The notes under the pieces: generated by a model
Databases searched by the model: none
The model's input: the letters and a program-made list of their open reading frames with translations, nothing else
Told to the model about the DNA's origin: nothing
Program-made: the position numbers and the translations under genes
Shown: positions 16,041-23,854 of the stretch, in pieces
Layout: each line of letters starts with the position of its first letter
Position numbering within the stretch: position 1 is the stretch's first letter
Assembly: GCF_902832845.1 (NCBI RefSeq)
Contig: NZ_CADFDB010000002.1
Location: 310,001-374,000 of the forward strand
Reading direction: 5' to 3'
From: Burkholderia metallica
GTDB taxonomy: Bacteria > Pseudomonadota > Gammaproteobacteria > Burkholderiales > Burkholderiaceae
DNA: 64,000 nucleotides

Positions 16041-16373
16041 TCAATTGGCGACAAGGAAATTCACGGCCAATATATAAGGCACGAGCCCGGCGGCGATCGC
16101 CAGCAGGCCGTTCCTGGATTTCCAGTAAACCAGCACGGACAGCGCAAGCGCCGCCAGATCGGGCAGGCAATACGGATAATGGCTAATGTCCTTGTCTTTA
16201 AGCGTATACAGCACCAGCAGGATCATGACACCCGGCGGCATGCTTTCGCCAAGATATCGGAGGTATCCGTTTTTTTCAAGTCGTTTCACCAACAAAATCG
16301 GCGCATAACGCAAACCAATTGTGACAACAGAAATGGTGATTATTACGGAAAATGCACGCCAATCATTCGTCAC
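16041..16373 (-). CDS. azlD: AzlD-type branched-chain amino-acid exporter, small subunit
   Basis: A 110-residue membrane protein with about four hydrophobic segments (SVIITISVVTIGLRYAP, LAALALSVLVYW, GLLAIAAGLVPYILAVNF) and the family segment MPPGVMILLVLYTL. It pairs with AzlC to export branched-chain or related amino acids. Its start overlaps the azlC stop by 11 bases. Codon use is less GC-rich than its neighbours', suggesting separate acquisition. Transcription runs leftward toward the biosynthetic operon, which begins about 100 bases further on, so read-through is possible. Confidence 0.85.
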   Translation of the reverse strand: MTNDWRAFSVIITISVVTIGLRYAPILLVKRLEKNGYLRYLGESMPPGVMILLVLYTLKDKDISHYPYCLPDLAALALSVLVYWKSRNGLLAIAAGLVPYILAVNFLVAN

Positions 16374-17094
16374 GATCTTTTGCTCCGAAAATATAAAGCA
16401 AAGTCAATATCGCGAGATAAACCAGCAGACCGGCGAACAGGAACGATTCGTGGTAAAGCCATTTCTCGCTCGCGAAGGCGGCCGCGCTCGCGACCGCCGC
16501 GGCGCCGATCAGCCGCGCGGTGCCCTTCGTGCGCACCGCGTCGACCGCGAGGATCACGAACATCGACGTCAGCGCAAAACCGAAGCCCTTGACGCTGCTC
16601 GGGATCGCGAGGCCCGTGAGCGAGCCGAGCAGCGCGCCGCCGACCCACCACACATGGCTGATGACCTGCAACGCGGTGATCTGGAAGCCGTTGAGCGTCG
16701 CCCCTTCGCCCGCCGACGTGATCGCATAGGTCTCGTCGGTCAGCGCGAAGACGCCGTACAGTCGCTGCGGCACTGTGTGCAGCCGGGTGTACGGAAACGA
16801 CAGCCCGTAGAACACGTGACGGAAATTGACGATCAGCGCGGTCAGCGCGACCTGCGGCAGCGTCATCCCGGACACCATCAGGCTCACCGCGAGGAACTCG
16901 ATCGAGCCCGCGAAGATCATCAGCGCCGATAGCGGCGCCCAGTACCACTGCACCCCGCTGGTCACGAGGAACACGCCGAATGCGATCCCGAGCGGCACGT
17001 ACGCCATCGCCACCGGGATCGACAGTCGGAACGATTGATAGAGCTGCTCTGACTTCGGCAGCGCCATCACGAACGGCTGCGACTCGACACTCAC
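16363..17094 (-). CDS. azlC: AzlC-type branched-chain amino-acid exporter, large subunit
   Basis: A roughly 243-residue inner-membrane protein of the AzlC family. Family segments include PVAMAYVPLGIAFGVFLVTS, FAGSIEFLAVSLMVSG, LIVNFRHVFYGLSFP and FALTDETYAIT. The start is uncertain: GTG at 17094 gives typical family length, while ATG at 17067 (MALPKSEQ) is an alternative. With AzlD it forms an exporter, adding a third amino-acid export system next to the two LysE proteins of the neighbouring cluster. The frame is open further upstream, but without homology. Confidence 0.87.
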   Translation of the reverse strand: MSVESQPFVMALPKSEQLYQSFRLSIPVAMAYVPLGIAFGVFLVTSGVQWYWAPLSALMIFAGSIEFLAVSLMVSGMTLPQVALTALIVNFRHVFYGLSFPYTRLHTVPQRLYGVFALTDETYAITSAGEGATLNGFQITALQVISHVWWVGGALLGSLTGLAIPSSVKGFGFALTSMFVILAVDAVRTKGTARLIGAAAVASAAAFASEKWLYHESFLFAGLLVYLAILTLLYIFGAKDRDE

Positions 17095-17143
17095 GCTTTC
17101 CGACTCCCCATCGGTTACCGGCGGCCGCCGCGCGCGTCCGCCG

Positions 17144-17425
17144 TCATCGCCCCCACAACAGCATGCGCAGCCGCGAGCCGGTCTGCGCACGCACCGGCCG
17201 CTCCTCCGCGATCGCGATCTCGCTCCCGCCGATCCCGCTCACCCAGATCGTCGAATGCGCGGCGAGATCGAATCGCTCGTTCTCGCGCAGCCAGAAATCC
17301 CTCAGCACGTCCGGCACCGTCACCCACACCATGCCGCGACGCACCACCAGCGTTTGCCGCGTCCACGCATCCCAGCGCGTGGGCGTGCCGTCTTCTTCAA
17401 GTTGGAACAGCCGGATTTCCCGCAT
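17144..17425 (-). CDS. DUF2917 domain protein
   Basis: A 93-residue protein beginning MREIRLFQLEEDGTPTRWDA, with the beta-rich core LVVRRGMVWVTVPDVLRDFW and ERFDLAAHSTIWVSG typical of DUF2917. This small domain is common in Burkholderia beside amino-acid transporters and regulators; its function is unknown. It starts at ATG 17425 after an AGGACC-type site and reads leftward, 49 bases before azlC, so it probably heads an azlCD transcript. It is divergent from the MocR gene and shares its regulatory gap. Confidence 0.8.
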   Translation of the reverse strand: MREIRLFQLEEDGTPTRWDAWTRQTLVVRRGMVWVTVPDVLRDFWLRENERFDLAAHSTIWVSGIGGSEIAIAEERPVRAQTGSRLRMLLWGR

Positions 17426-17533
17426 TTGGTCCTCCTTGCCGCTCGGCGCGATCGCCGCCTTTCTGAAGGTCTTACGGCGGCGATTATTCGGCTAGAATGC
17501 GTCCGATGGAATGAACAAACCCGAACAATCACC

Positions 17534-17569
17534 CGCAAAGTGTTCTGTGGTTTTACTGAACACTTTGCG
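17534..17569. promoter_or_regulatory. 12-bp inverted repeat, likely MocR operator
   Basis: Perfect arms cgcaaagtgttc (17534-17545) and gaacactttgcg (17558-17569) with a 12-base spacer. They lie between the divergent DUF2917-azlCD unit and the MocR-type regulator, 24 bases before its ATG. Such long repeats are typical for dimeric GntR/MocR regulators. The site could control both directions. Confidence 0.7.
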
Positions 17570-17593
17570 TGCACTTACCCACGGTGGGGTCGA

Positions 17594-18997
17594 ATGAAAC
17601 TTGCGCTCGATACGACGGCAGGCGTTCCGCTGACCGAGCAGTTGGCCTGTCAGCTCGAACAGATGATCCGCTCGCGGCATTTGCGCAGCGGCGTAAAACT
17701 GCCGTCGATCCGCAAGATGGCGGCCGACCAGCAGATCAGCCGCTTTCCCGTCGTCGAGGCATACGATCTGCTCGCCGCGCGCGGGCTGATCCGACCCCGT
17801 CACGGTTCCGGCTTCTATGTGACCGACCGGTTCGATACTCATGCGCTCGCCGGCGGCGCGGATCCGCGGGTCGCCGAGGAGGAATCGAGCCACATCCTCG
17901 GCCAGTTCGCGTCGAGCGACGATCGCGTCAAACTGTCGAGCGGCTTCATGCCGGCCGCGTGGCGCGACGTCGACGGCATCGCGCAAGCCACGCGTCACGT
18001 GGTGCGCAGCGACGCGGCGAACCTCGTCGACTATGCGCAACCGCAGGGCGATCCGCTGCTGCGGCAGCATCTGAGCCGGCACCTCGCGCCGCTCGGCATC
18101 GACGCGCAGCCGCAGCAGATCGTCGTCACGCACAGCGCGAGCCAGGCGCTCGACCTGATCGTGCGCCTGATGCTGAAACCGGGCGACACGGTGTTCGTCG
18201 AGGACCCGGGCTACTTCAACCTGTTCGGCCTGCTGAAGCTGCACGGCGTGAAGCTCGTCGGCGTGCCGCGCCGCGCCACGGGGCCAGACGTCGAAATGGC
18301 CGAGGCGCTGCTGCGCGAACACCGTCCGAAGCTGTTCTTCGTCAATACCGTGTTCCACAACCCGACCGCGACGAGCATTACGCCGCAGGTCATGTTCCGG
18401 CTGCTGCAGCTCGCGCACCAGCACGATTTCACGTTCGTCGAGGACGACGTCTACGCGGACTTCGAAGCGGCCCCTTCCCAGCGGCTCGCGACGCTCGACC
18501 AGCTCGAACGCGTGATCTACCTCGGCGGCTTTTCGAAGTCGCTGTCGTCGTCGCTGCGGATCGGCTACCTGGCTGCGCGGCCCGACCTGATCAAGTCGCT
18601 CGTCGACCTGAAGGCGCTCACCAGCATGGGCGGCGCGCGCATCGCGGAAAGCATCGTCGCGTTGCTGCTCGAACGCGGTACGCACCGCAAGCACCTGGAG
18701 CGGCTGCGCAGGCGTCTCGCGCAGGCGTCGGCCAACACGGTTGCGCGGTTGCGGCAGGCGGGCTGGGAAGTGTACGAACAGCCGAGCGGCGGCATGTTCG
18801 TCTGGGCATGCGTGCCCGGCGTGGAGGATTCGGCGCGGCTCTGCGAAGCCGCGCGCACGTTCGGGCTCGATCTCGCGCCGGGGCGTGACTACCGTCCGAA
18901 CGGCGAAACGACGCCGTGGGTCCGGCTCAACGTGGCGGCGGCAAGCGACCTGCTGGCGGAGCCGTTCATCAACGCGGCGCCCCGGCTCGCGCGGTGA
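17594..18997 (+). CDS. MocR-type transcription regulator (GntR HTH plus aminotransferase domain)
   Basis: A 467-residue regulator. The N-terminal winged helix of the GntR type lies at residues 10-75 (PLTEQLACQLEQMIRSRHLR, LPSIRKMAADQQISR, RPRHGSGFYV). It is followed by a fold-type I aminotransferase domain with VTHSASQALDLIVRLMLKPG and YLGGFSKSLSSSLRIGY, the latter carrying the PLP lysine. MocR proteins sense PLP adducts of amino acids and often control nearby transport or metabolism genes. The ATG at 17594 was chosen because the HTH begins there and an inverted repeat lies just upstream. It is divergent from azlCD and may sense the cluster's amino-acid product. Confidence 0.92.
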   Translation: MKLALDTTAGVPLTEQLACQLEQMIRSRHLRSGVKLPSIRKMAADQQISRFPVVEAYDLLAARGLIRPRHGSGFYVTDRFDTHALAGGADPRVAEEESSHILGQFASSDDRVKLSSGFMPAAWRDVDGIAQATRHVVRSDAANLVDYAQPQGDPLLRQHLSRHLAPLGIDAQPQQIVVTHSASQALDLIVRLMLKPGDTVFVEDPGYFNLFGLLKLHGVKLVGVPRRATGPDVEMAEALLREHRPKLFFVNTVFHNPTATSITPQVMFRLLQLAHQHDFTFVEDDVYADFEAAPSQRLATLDQLERVIYLGGFSKSLSSSLRIGYLAARPDLIKSLVDLKALTSMGGARIAESIVALLLERGTHRKHLERLRRRLAQASANTVARLRQAGWEVYEQPSGGMFVWACVPGVEDSARLCEAARTFGLDLAPGRDYRPNGETTPWVRLNVAAASDLLAEPFINAAPRLAR

Positions 18998-19157
18998 CGT
19001 GACGGGGGTGCTTGCCTGAGTGCAAGCCGCATCGCTGCAAGTGTCTGCGATCGAACCGCGGCGACGTGTCGGCGGGCTCCGAAGCTGTGGCGCGCGACAA
19101 CGCCATTTATTGTCCGCACTACACTGCGTTCAGCCTCTACCGCCGCTCAACGCCACC

Positions 19158-20486
19158 ATGTCCGCCACCGCCCTGCAATTCGCGCTGTTCGCCAAGCAGC
19201 AGGAAATCGCGGCGCTGCGCCGCGTGGCCGAGCAGATCGAGCTGATCGACCTGCTCGGCCGCCTGATCCACGCGCTGCAGCGCGAACGCGGCGCGACCAG
19301 CATCTATCTGGCGTCGCTCGGCCGGCGTTTCGCCGCGGAACGCGCGGCCGCGCGCGACGAATCGGCGCCGCTCGTCGCGCAGCTGCGCGAACGCCTGGAT
19401 CTGGAACTGACGCCGTCGCGCGGCTCGACGTCACGCCTGCTGTCGCTGATCGCCTGGGTGCTGCTCGACCTGGAATCGCTGGACGTGCTGCGCGAACGGA
19501 TCGAGCGCATCACGCTCTCCGCGCCGGATTCCGTCCAGGCGTTCAGCACCGTGATCGGCGGCCTCGTGGAACTGATTTTCCAGCTTGCCGACAGCGCGGC
19601 GGACCCGTCGGTGGCGCGCATGCTGATCGCGCTCGTCCATGTCGTCGAAGGCAAGGAGGAAGCGGGACAGGAACGCGCAGTCGGCGCCCATATGTTCGCG
19701 GCAGGCACGTTTTCGGCGGACCAGCAGCAGCGGCTGCTGTATCTGATTGCGGCGCAGGAGCGCAGCCTCGAGGTGTTCGCCAACTTTGCGAGCGCCGCGC
19801 AAAACGCATGGCGCGAAACGCGGATGACGGAGCAACACGAGGTAGCGCTCGAGAAGCTGCGACGCGTACTGTGCACGGCGCAGGCCGGCGATGCGCTCGA
19901 TGCCGGCCTGAGCGAAGCGTGGTTCGACGCGGCGAGCGCCCGCATCGACGATCTCTGGCACCTCCAGATCGCGCTGACGCTGCAGGTGCGTGAAACCTGC
20001 GACGCGCGAATCGACGACGCACGCCGTACGCTGCGCGATTCCGAGCGCCTGATGGCGCAGTTGCGAAACAATCCGCCGCCGCATATCCAGGCGCTCGCCC
20101 ATTTCTTCGCCGGCGAGCCGCCGACGTCGCGCGCGGCGGTTCACGAACCGCCGGAGCGCCTGTCCGGCGCCGATCCGTCGACGCTCGCCAGCCTCAAGTC
20201 GCTGCTGGAATCGCAATCGGCGCGACTGGCCGGCGCGGAGGTCGAACTCGACGCCGCGCGCCGCGCCCTTTACGAGCGCAAGCTCGTGCAGCGCGCGAAA
20301 AACACGCTGATGACGCGCTACAACCTGCGGGAAGACGAAGCGTACCGAATGCTGCAGAAGGCGTCGATGGACGGCAATCGTCCGCTTGCCGATATCGCGG
20401 AAGACGCGCTGACGTCGCCCGAGCGATTCGTCGACGAGCACGCACGGCCTGCCGCGCGGCGACGGTCGCGGCGCGGCACGACCTGA
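19158..20486 (+). CDS. NIT-ANTAR nitrate/nitrite-responsive antiterminator (NasR-like)
   Basis: A 442-residue protein with the NasR layout. An N-terminal NIT sensor domain (DLLGRLIHALQRERGATSIY, about residues 35-290) should bind nitrate or nitrite. A C-terminal ANTAR RNA-binding domain follows (RAKNTLMTRYNLREDEAYRM, LADIAEDAL, about residues 375-430). In Klebsiella NasR, ligand binding lets ANTAR bind tandem hexaloop hairpins and prevent termination in the leader. Here such a leader follows directly (20634-20781), ahead of a formate/nitrite-type channel gene, so the target is probably immediately downstream. The ATG at 19158 is where NIT homology starts. Confidence 0.92.
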   Translation: MSATALQFALFAKQQEIAALRRVAEQIELIDLLGRLIHALQRERGATSIYLASLGRRFAAERAAARDESAPLVAQLRERLDLELTPSRGSTSRLLSLIAWVLLDLESLDVLRERIERITLSAPDSVQAFSTVIGGLVELIFQLADSAADPSVARMLIALVHVVEGKEEAGQERAVGAHMFAAGTFSADQQQRLLYLIAAQERSLEVFANFASAAQNAWRETRMTEQHEVALEKLRRVLCTAQAGDALDAGLSEAWFDAASARIDDLWHLQIALTLQVRETCDARIDDARRTLRDSERLMAQLRNNPPPHIQALAHFFAGEPPTSRAAVHEPPERLSGADPSTLASLKSLLESQSARLAGAEVELDAARRALYERKLVQRAKNTLMTRYNLREDEAYRMLQKASMDGNRPLADIAEDALTSPERFVDEHARPAARRRSRRGTT

Positions 20487-20633
20487 ACGGAACCCGCCGC
20501 ACCGCGATAGCGCGCGCGGCGCGGGCGGGAGGCGCGATTGCACCGCACGAGTGCGATGCGCCGCGGTCGTTTCGCGGCGGCCGCTGCCCGGAATGGCGCG
20601 CCCGGCCGGCCTGCCCCGCGATTTCCTCGTCAC

Positions 20634-20649
20634 TGGTATGAAAGTTGCG
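20634..20649 (+). promoter_or_regulatory. Sigma-54 (-24/-12) promoter
   Basis: The sequence tggtatgaaagttgcg fits TGGYRYR-N4-TTGC: GG at 20635-20636 and GC at 20647-20648 are exactly 10 bases apart. Transcription would start near 20660, where the leader hairpins begin. Sigma-54 control fits nitrogen-regulated expression; an NtrC-type site was not located. Confidence 0.7.
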
Positions 20650-20661
20650 AACAACACGATC

Positions 20662-20711
20662 GTCAGGCTAATGGCGGCCTGACGGTCGCGCCATGTCGAA
20701 CCATGGCGGAC
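20662..20711 (+). promoter_or_regulatory. Tandem hexaloop hairpins, likely ANTAR RNA target
   Basis: Hairpin 1 (20662-20683) has stem gtcaggc.../...gcctgac and loop aatggc, with A at position 1 and G at position 4 as in ANTAR targets. Hairpin 2 (20689-20708, extendable to 20711) has the perfect stem cgccatg/catggcg and a six-base loop tcgaac that does not match the A1/G4 rule. The close tandem spacing is as expected for an ANTAR site. Confidence 0.65.
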
Positions 20712-20730
20712 GATCACGTGGATAACAGCG

Positions 20731-20781
20731 TCCGCGCCGGGTACCCGCACGTCGAGCGAGTGCCCGGCGCGGATTTTTTTT
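20731..20781 (+). terminator. Intrinsic terminator (attenuator) before the FNT channel gene
   Basis: Perfect 11-bp arms tccgcgccggg (20731-20741) and cccggcgcgga (20763-20773) are followed at once by eight T. It lies between the tandem hairpins and the start codon at 20809, so it would stop leader transcripts unless antiterminated. Confidence 0.88.
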
Positions 20782-20808
20782 GCCCGTCCAACTTTGCGAG
20801 CGCACACC

Positions 20809-21651
20809 ATGGCCTACCTCACGCCCAACGAGTTCGTCACCAAGATGGTCGACGCCGGTGAATCGAAACTGTCGATGTCGACCCGCGATACCCTGATTCG
20901 CGCCTATATGGCGGGAGCGATCCTCGCACTCGCGGCCGCTTTCGCGGTCAGCATCACGATCAATACCGGCAACGCGCTGGCCGGTTCGCTGCTGTTTCCG
21001 GTCGGCTTCTGCATGCTGTACCTGCTCGGCTTCGACCTGCTCACCGGCGTCTTCACGCTCGCGCCGCTCGCGGTGATCGACCGCCGGCCCGGCGCGACCT
21101 GGGGCGGCGTGTTCCGCAACTGGACGCTGGTGTTCTTCGGCAATTTCGCGGGCGCGCTGACGGTCGCGCTGTTCATGGCGATCATCTTCACGTTCGGCTT
21201 TTCGGAGGCGCCGAACGCGATCGGACAGAAGATCGGCGGCATCGGCGAAGCACGCACGCTCGGCTATGCGGCCCATGGCGCGGCCGGCATGCTCACGCTG
21301 TTCGTGCGCGGCGTGATGTGCAACTGGATGGTGTCGACCGGCGTGGTCGCCGCGATGATGTCGACGTCCGTGCCGGGCAAGGTGATCGCGATGTGGATGC
21401 CGATCCTCGTGTTCTTCTACATGGGCTTCGAGCACTCGGTCGTGAACATGTTCCTGTTCCCGTCCGGCCTGATGCTCGGCGCCCACTTCACGATCGTCGA
21501 CTACCTGCTGTGGAACGAGATCCCGACCGTGCTCGGCAACCTGGTCGGCGGGCTGCTGTTCGTCGGCGCGGCGCTGTACAGCACGCACTACAAGACCGCG
21601 CCGAAACGCGTGCCCGCCGCGCCGGTGGGGGTCGTTGCGCGCAAGGCGTGA
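20809..21651 (+). CDS. Formate/nitrite transporter family channel (NirC/FocA-like)
   Basis: A 280-residue inner-membrane protein with six hydrophobic spans. FNT features include the conserved MFLFPSGLML and GFEHSVVNMF segments, ITINTGNALAGSLLFPVGF and FVRGVMCNWMVSTGVV. It would carry nitrite, formate or a similar monovalent anion. Control by a nitrate/nitrite-sensing antiterminator suggests nitrite or nitrate-derived substrates. The ATG at 20809 was chosen over an upstream TTG because it matches the family N-terminus (MAYLTPNEFV). No nitrite reductase gene is nearby. Confidence 0.92.
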   Translation: MAYLTPNEFVTKMVDAGESKLSMSTRDTLIRAYMAGAILALAAAFAVSITINTGNALAGSLLFPVGFCMLYLLGFDLLTGVFTLAPLAVIDRRPGATWGGVFRNWTLVFFGNFAGALTVALFMAIIFTFGFSEAPNAIGQKIGGIGEARTLGYAAHGAAGMLTLFVRGVMCNWMVSTGVVAAMMSTSVPGKVIAMWMPILVFFYMGFEHSVVNMFLFPSGLMLGAHFTIVDYLLWNEIPTVLGNLVGGLLFVGAALYSTHYKTAPKRVPAAPVGVVARKA

Positions 21652-21672
21652 TCGGCGCGCTTCAGCGGCCTT

Positions 21673-21719
21673 GAAAAAACTGGATGCGCAGCACCGGGCG
21701 CCGGCCCGGAATGCGCATC
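21673..21719 (-). terminator. Terminator for the leftward Rieske oxygenase unit
   Basis: An outer 8-bp stem (gatgcgca 21683-21690, tgcgcatc 21712-21719) encloses an inner 6-bp stem (ccgggc/gcccgg). Read leftward, it is followed by CCAGTTTTTT. It lies between the convergent FNT and Rieske genes. A further 7-bp stem (tgctcgc/gcgagca) lies at 21726-21751. Confidence 0.7.
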
Positions 21720-21779
21720 GCCCTCTGCTCGCGGCGGGTGCGCGGCGAGCAGTTGCCGCCGCCGCGCACGCGCTGTCAC

Positions 21780-23024
21780 TTACGCGAGTGCGTCCCGCAC
21801 AGTCTCTGCAGCGGACCACTTGACGACCTGCTCGAGACCGTGTCGGCACAGGATCTCGCTTTCGTTGAAGTACACGAACGATTTTGCGCCTGACTCCATG
21901 CCGGCTTGCATGCTTTCGATGTTGCCGAGATCCTCGAGCATCGTGTCGGCGATGTGCGACGTGAAATGCTCGAGCTGGAGGCGCTCGCGTACGGTCGTCG
22001 CTTTCCGGTTGTAGAAGCGTGCTTCCCAGACAGTCGTATTCGCCGAGGTCGGCCAGAACTCGTGCGTCCAGAACTGGTTCGCCGAAATCTGCAGATGCCA
22101 GTTCGGGAAAAACCAGTTCACATCGCTCGACCACTCGGTGTGCTTGGTCGGGTTGACGGCCTGGTGCTCGACGACCGGGTTGATCTCGTTGCCCTTTCGC
22201 GTGCCGGTCACCGTCTGTCCGGCGGAGAACAGCCAGCGCATCACTTTCGCCTGCTCCGACGGCTGGCTGCCGGTGTTCAGCCACAGCGACATCGAGCGGT
22301 GCGCACCGTAGAGATTCGCACTGATCGGACGGCTGAACGGATTCGGTTGCCCGGTGTAGACCGGACCCAGCGTCTTCGGGTGAATCGACGCGATGTGGTA
22401 GGCCTCGCTGAAGTTCTCGGCCACCGCCTTCCAGTTCGCCCTGAATTCACCGCGCAGCACGATCGGATGATCCGGATTCTGATAGGCGATGCCCGCGAGC
22501 GTGTCCGCCGCCGGTCCCAGGAATTCCTTCAGGCCGACTTCCGGCGCCGGCGCCATGTTGATGAAGATCCAGCCGTCCCACTGCTCGACCGCCACCGGCG
22601 TCAACCCGCATTTCTTCTTGTCCAGGTTGAAGAACCCGGCTTCGTCGGGCACGTGCGCGAGTGCGCCCGCATTGTTGTAGCCCCAGCTGTGATAGCGGCA
22701 AACGAAGCGTTTCGCATTTCCGTTCGGACGATGTTCGACGATGTTCGCGCGGTGCGCGCACACGTTGTGAAATGCGCGGATCTCGCCGTCGTCCGAGCGC
22801 GCGATGATGACGGAGGCGTTGAAGATCGCGAGTTCCTTCACGAAGAAATCGCCCGGCTTCGGAATGCGCTCGACGCGACCCACCATCAACCACGCACGAC
22901 GGAAAATGCGCTCGCGCTCGGTCTCGTATTGGGCCGGGTCGGTATACAGCGACACGGGCATCGGTTTCGTCGACAGTCCGACGGATTCGGTCAAGCTCGG
23001 TTCGAGTTCGCCAGGGTGGTTCAT
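21780..23024 (-). CDS. Rieske [2Fe-2S] ring-hydroxylating oxygenase, large subunit
   Basis: A 414-residue oxygenase component. The Rieske cluster ligands are Cys89-x-His91 (NVCAHRANIV) and Cys109-x2-His112 (VCRYHSWGY). The mononuclear iron site is in WKAVAENFSEAYHIASIHP, with two histidines. It would hydroxylate or O-demethylate an unknown, probably aromatic, substrate using electrons from a separate reductase. No small subunit or reductase is adjacent; a phthalate-dioxygenase-type reductase is encoded at 47742-48704. The ATG at 23024 has AGGAG upstream; the frame is open 16 residues further. A small unrecognised protein precedes it, 52 bases away. Confidence 0.9.
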   Translation of the reverse strand: MNHPGELEPSLTESVGLSTKPMPVSLYTDPAQYETERERIFRRAWLMVGRVERIPKPGDFFVKELAIFNASVIIARSDDGEIRAFHNVCAHRANIVEHRPNGNAKRFVCRYHSWGYNNAGALAHVPDEAGFFNLDKKKCGLTPVAVEQWDGWIFINMAPAPEVGLKEFLGPAADTLAGIAYQNPDHPIVLRGEFRANWKAVAENFSEAYHIASIHPKTLGPVYTGQPNPFSRPISANLYGAHRSMSLWLNTGSQPSEQAKVMRWLFSAGQTVTGTRKGNEINPVVEHQAVNPTKHTEWSSDVNWFFPNWHLQISANQFWTHEFWPTSANTTVWEARFYNRKATTVRERLQLEHFTSHIADTMLEDLGNIESMQAGMESGAKSFVYFNESEILCRHGLEQVVKWSAAETVRDALA

Positions 23025-23076
23025 GCCAGCTCCTGAAAGGGGTGAAGGACGGGGTCTTAATCGAATCGACACGTGC

Positions 23077-23439
23077 TCAGCCGTGCGGCTGAAAACCGGT
23101 CGTAATCGTCAATGCGTGAACGGGCGGCGCATGTCGGATACCCGGCGCCCCGTGCATCTCCACGGCGATCGCGGCGTGGCACATCGCGAGCAGCAGGCGG
23201 AACAGGTTCTGCTCGGGCGCCGGCATGTCATCGAGCGGAAACTGCTCGAGATGGACGGTCGCCTCCTCCGCCTGCGCGGACATCGCTTCATAGAACGTCA
23301 CGATCTCCGCGTAAGGCATCGCTGCGCGGTTGATCCATCGTTCATGGGATGTCGGCGCGCTCCACTGTGCGAGAAACGGCTCGAGATCCTCGAAACCCTG
23401 CGGCAGACGGCCAGACTCATCGGATACTGCTTCAGTCAT
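23077..23439 (-). CDS. Small protein accompanying the Rieske oxygenase, function unknown
   Basis: A 120-residue acidic protein starting MTEAVSDESGRLPQGFEDLE, with a histidine-containing C-terminal part (LLLAMCHAAIAVEMHGAPGI, HAPPVHAL). The ATG at 23439 has a strong GGAGGAG site, and the gene leads directly into the Rieske gene, so they form one leftward operon. I have no firm family name. It may be an accessory subunit or a stability factor for the oxygenase. Confidence 0.65.
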   Translation of the reverse strand: MTEAVSDESGRLPQGFEDLEPFLAQWSAPTSHERWINRAAMPYAEIVTFYEAMSAQAEEATVHLEQFPLDDMPAPEQNLFRLLLAMCHAAIAVEMHGAPGIRHAPPVHALTITTGFQPHG

Positions 23440-23854
23440 CTTGCTCCTCCGGATGTCTCTGCGTCGGACGGTGACGCAGATTCTGTTTTTTCTGTAAGCG
23501 GATCAGGCCGCGCCATACGCATTACGATGAAGCGTCATTGCGTGACGATTCAAATAATTTGCAATGCGAATAAATGTGACGAGGCGACGTACCTGTCGGC
23601 GGGCATTCGGTGCCGTCGGGTCCGGTTGGGATCGACGGCACTCGGGTAGATAGTATTCGGCGGTGAGTGAGCGGGTATTTCGAAAGCGTCCGAATTTGTT
23701 TATAGCGCGTACGGATTTCCGGAACCGTTCGATCGACGGCCGACCGACGGGAAGACCGAAACGCGATCGTCGCAGTGCGGCAGCGCATGCCGGGATTCGG
23801 CGGTCGAAGCCTGTCGACCGCCGAGCGGGCGTATGTCCGGTTCTAGTGCACCCT
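23440..23854. other. Intergenic region with promoter of the Rieske operon
   Basis: These 415 bases hold no convincing gene. The part next to the leftward operon (23500-23720) is AT-rich and contains cattgc at 23537-23542 and gcaatg at 23562-23567, an inverted pair that could be the binding site of the neighbouring AraC regulator. Confidence 0.4.

Noticed and set aside
17144-19000. The MocR gene as a true aminotransferase of the biosynthetic pathway
   Set aside because: The N-terminal GntR-type winged helix and adjacent long inverted repeat identify it as a regulator, although the PLP lysine is present.
20689-20711. Second hairpin as a full-consensus ANTAR loop
   Set aside because: The loop has six bases but U at position 1 and A at position 4, so it does not meet the A1/G4 rule; kept only as part of the tandem arrangement.
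20668-22284. Leftward open frame opposite the FNT channel and overlapping the Rieske gene
   Set aside because: No homology; His/Arg/Glu-rich composition is typical of antisense frames here, and it crosses a terminator.
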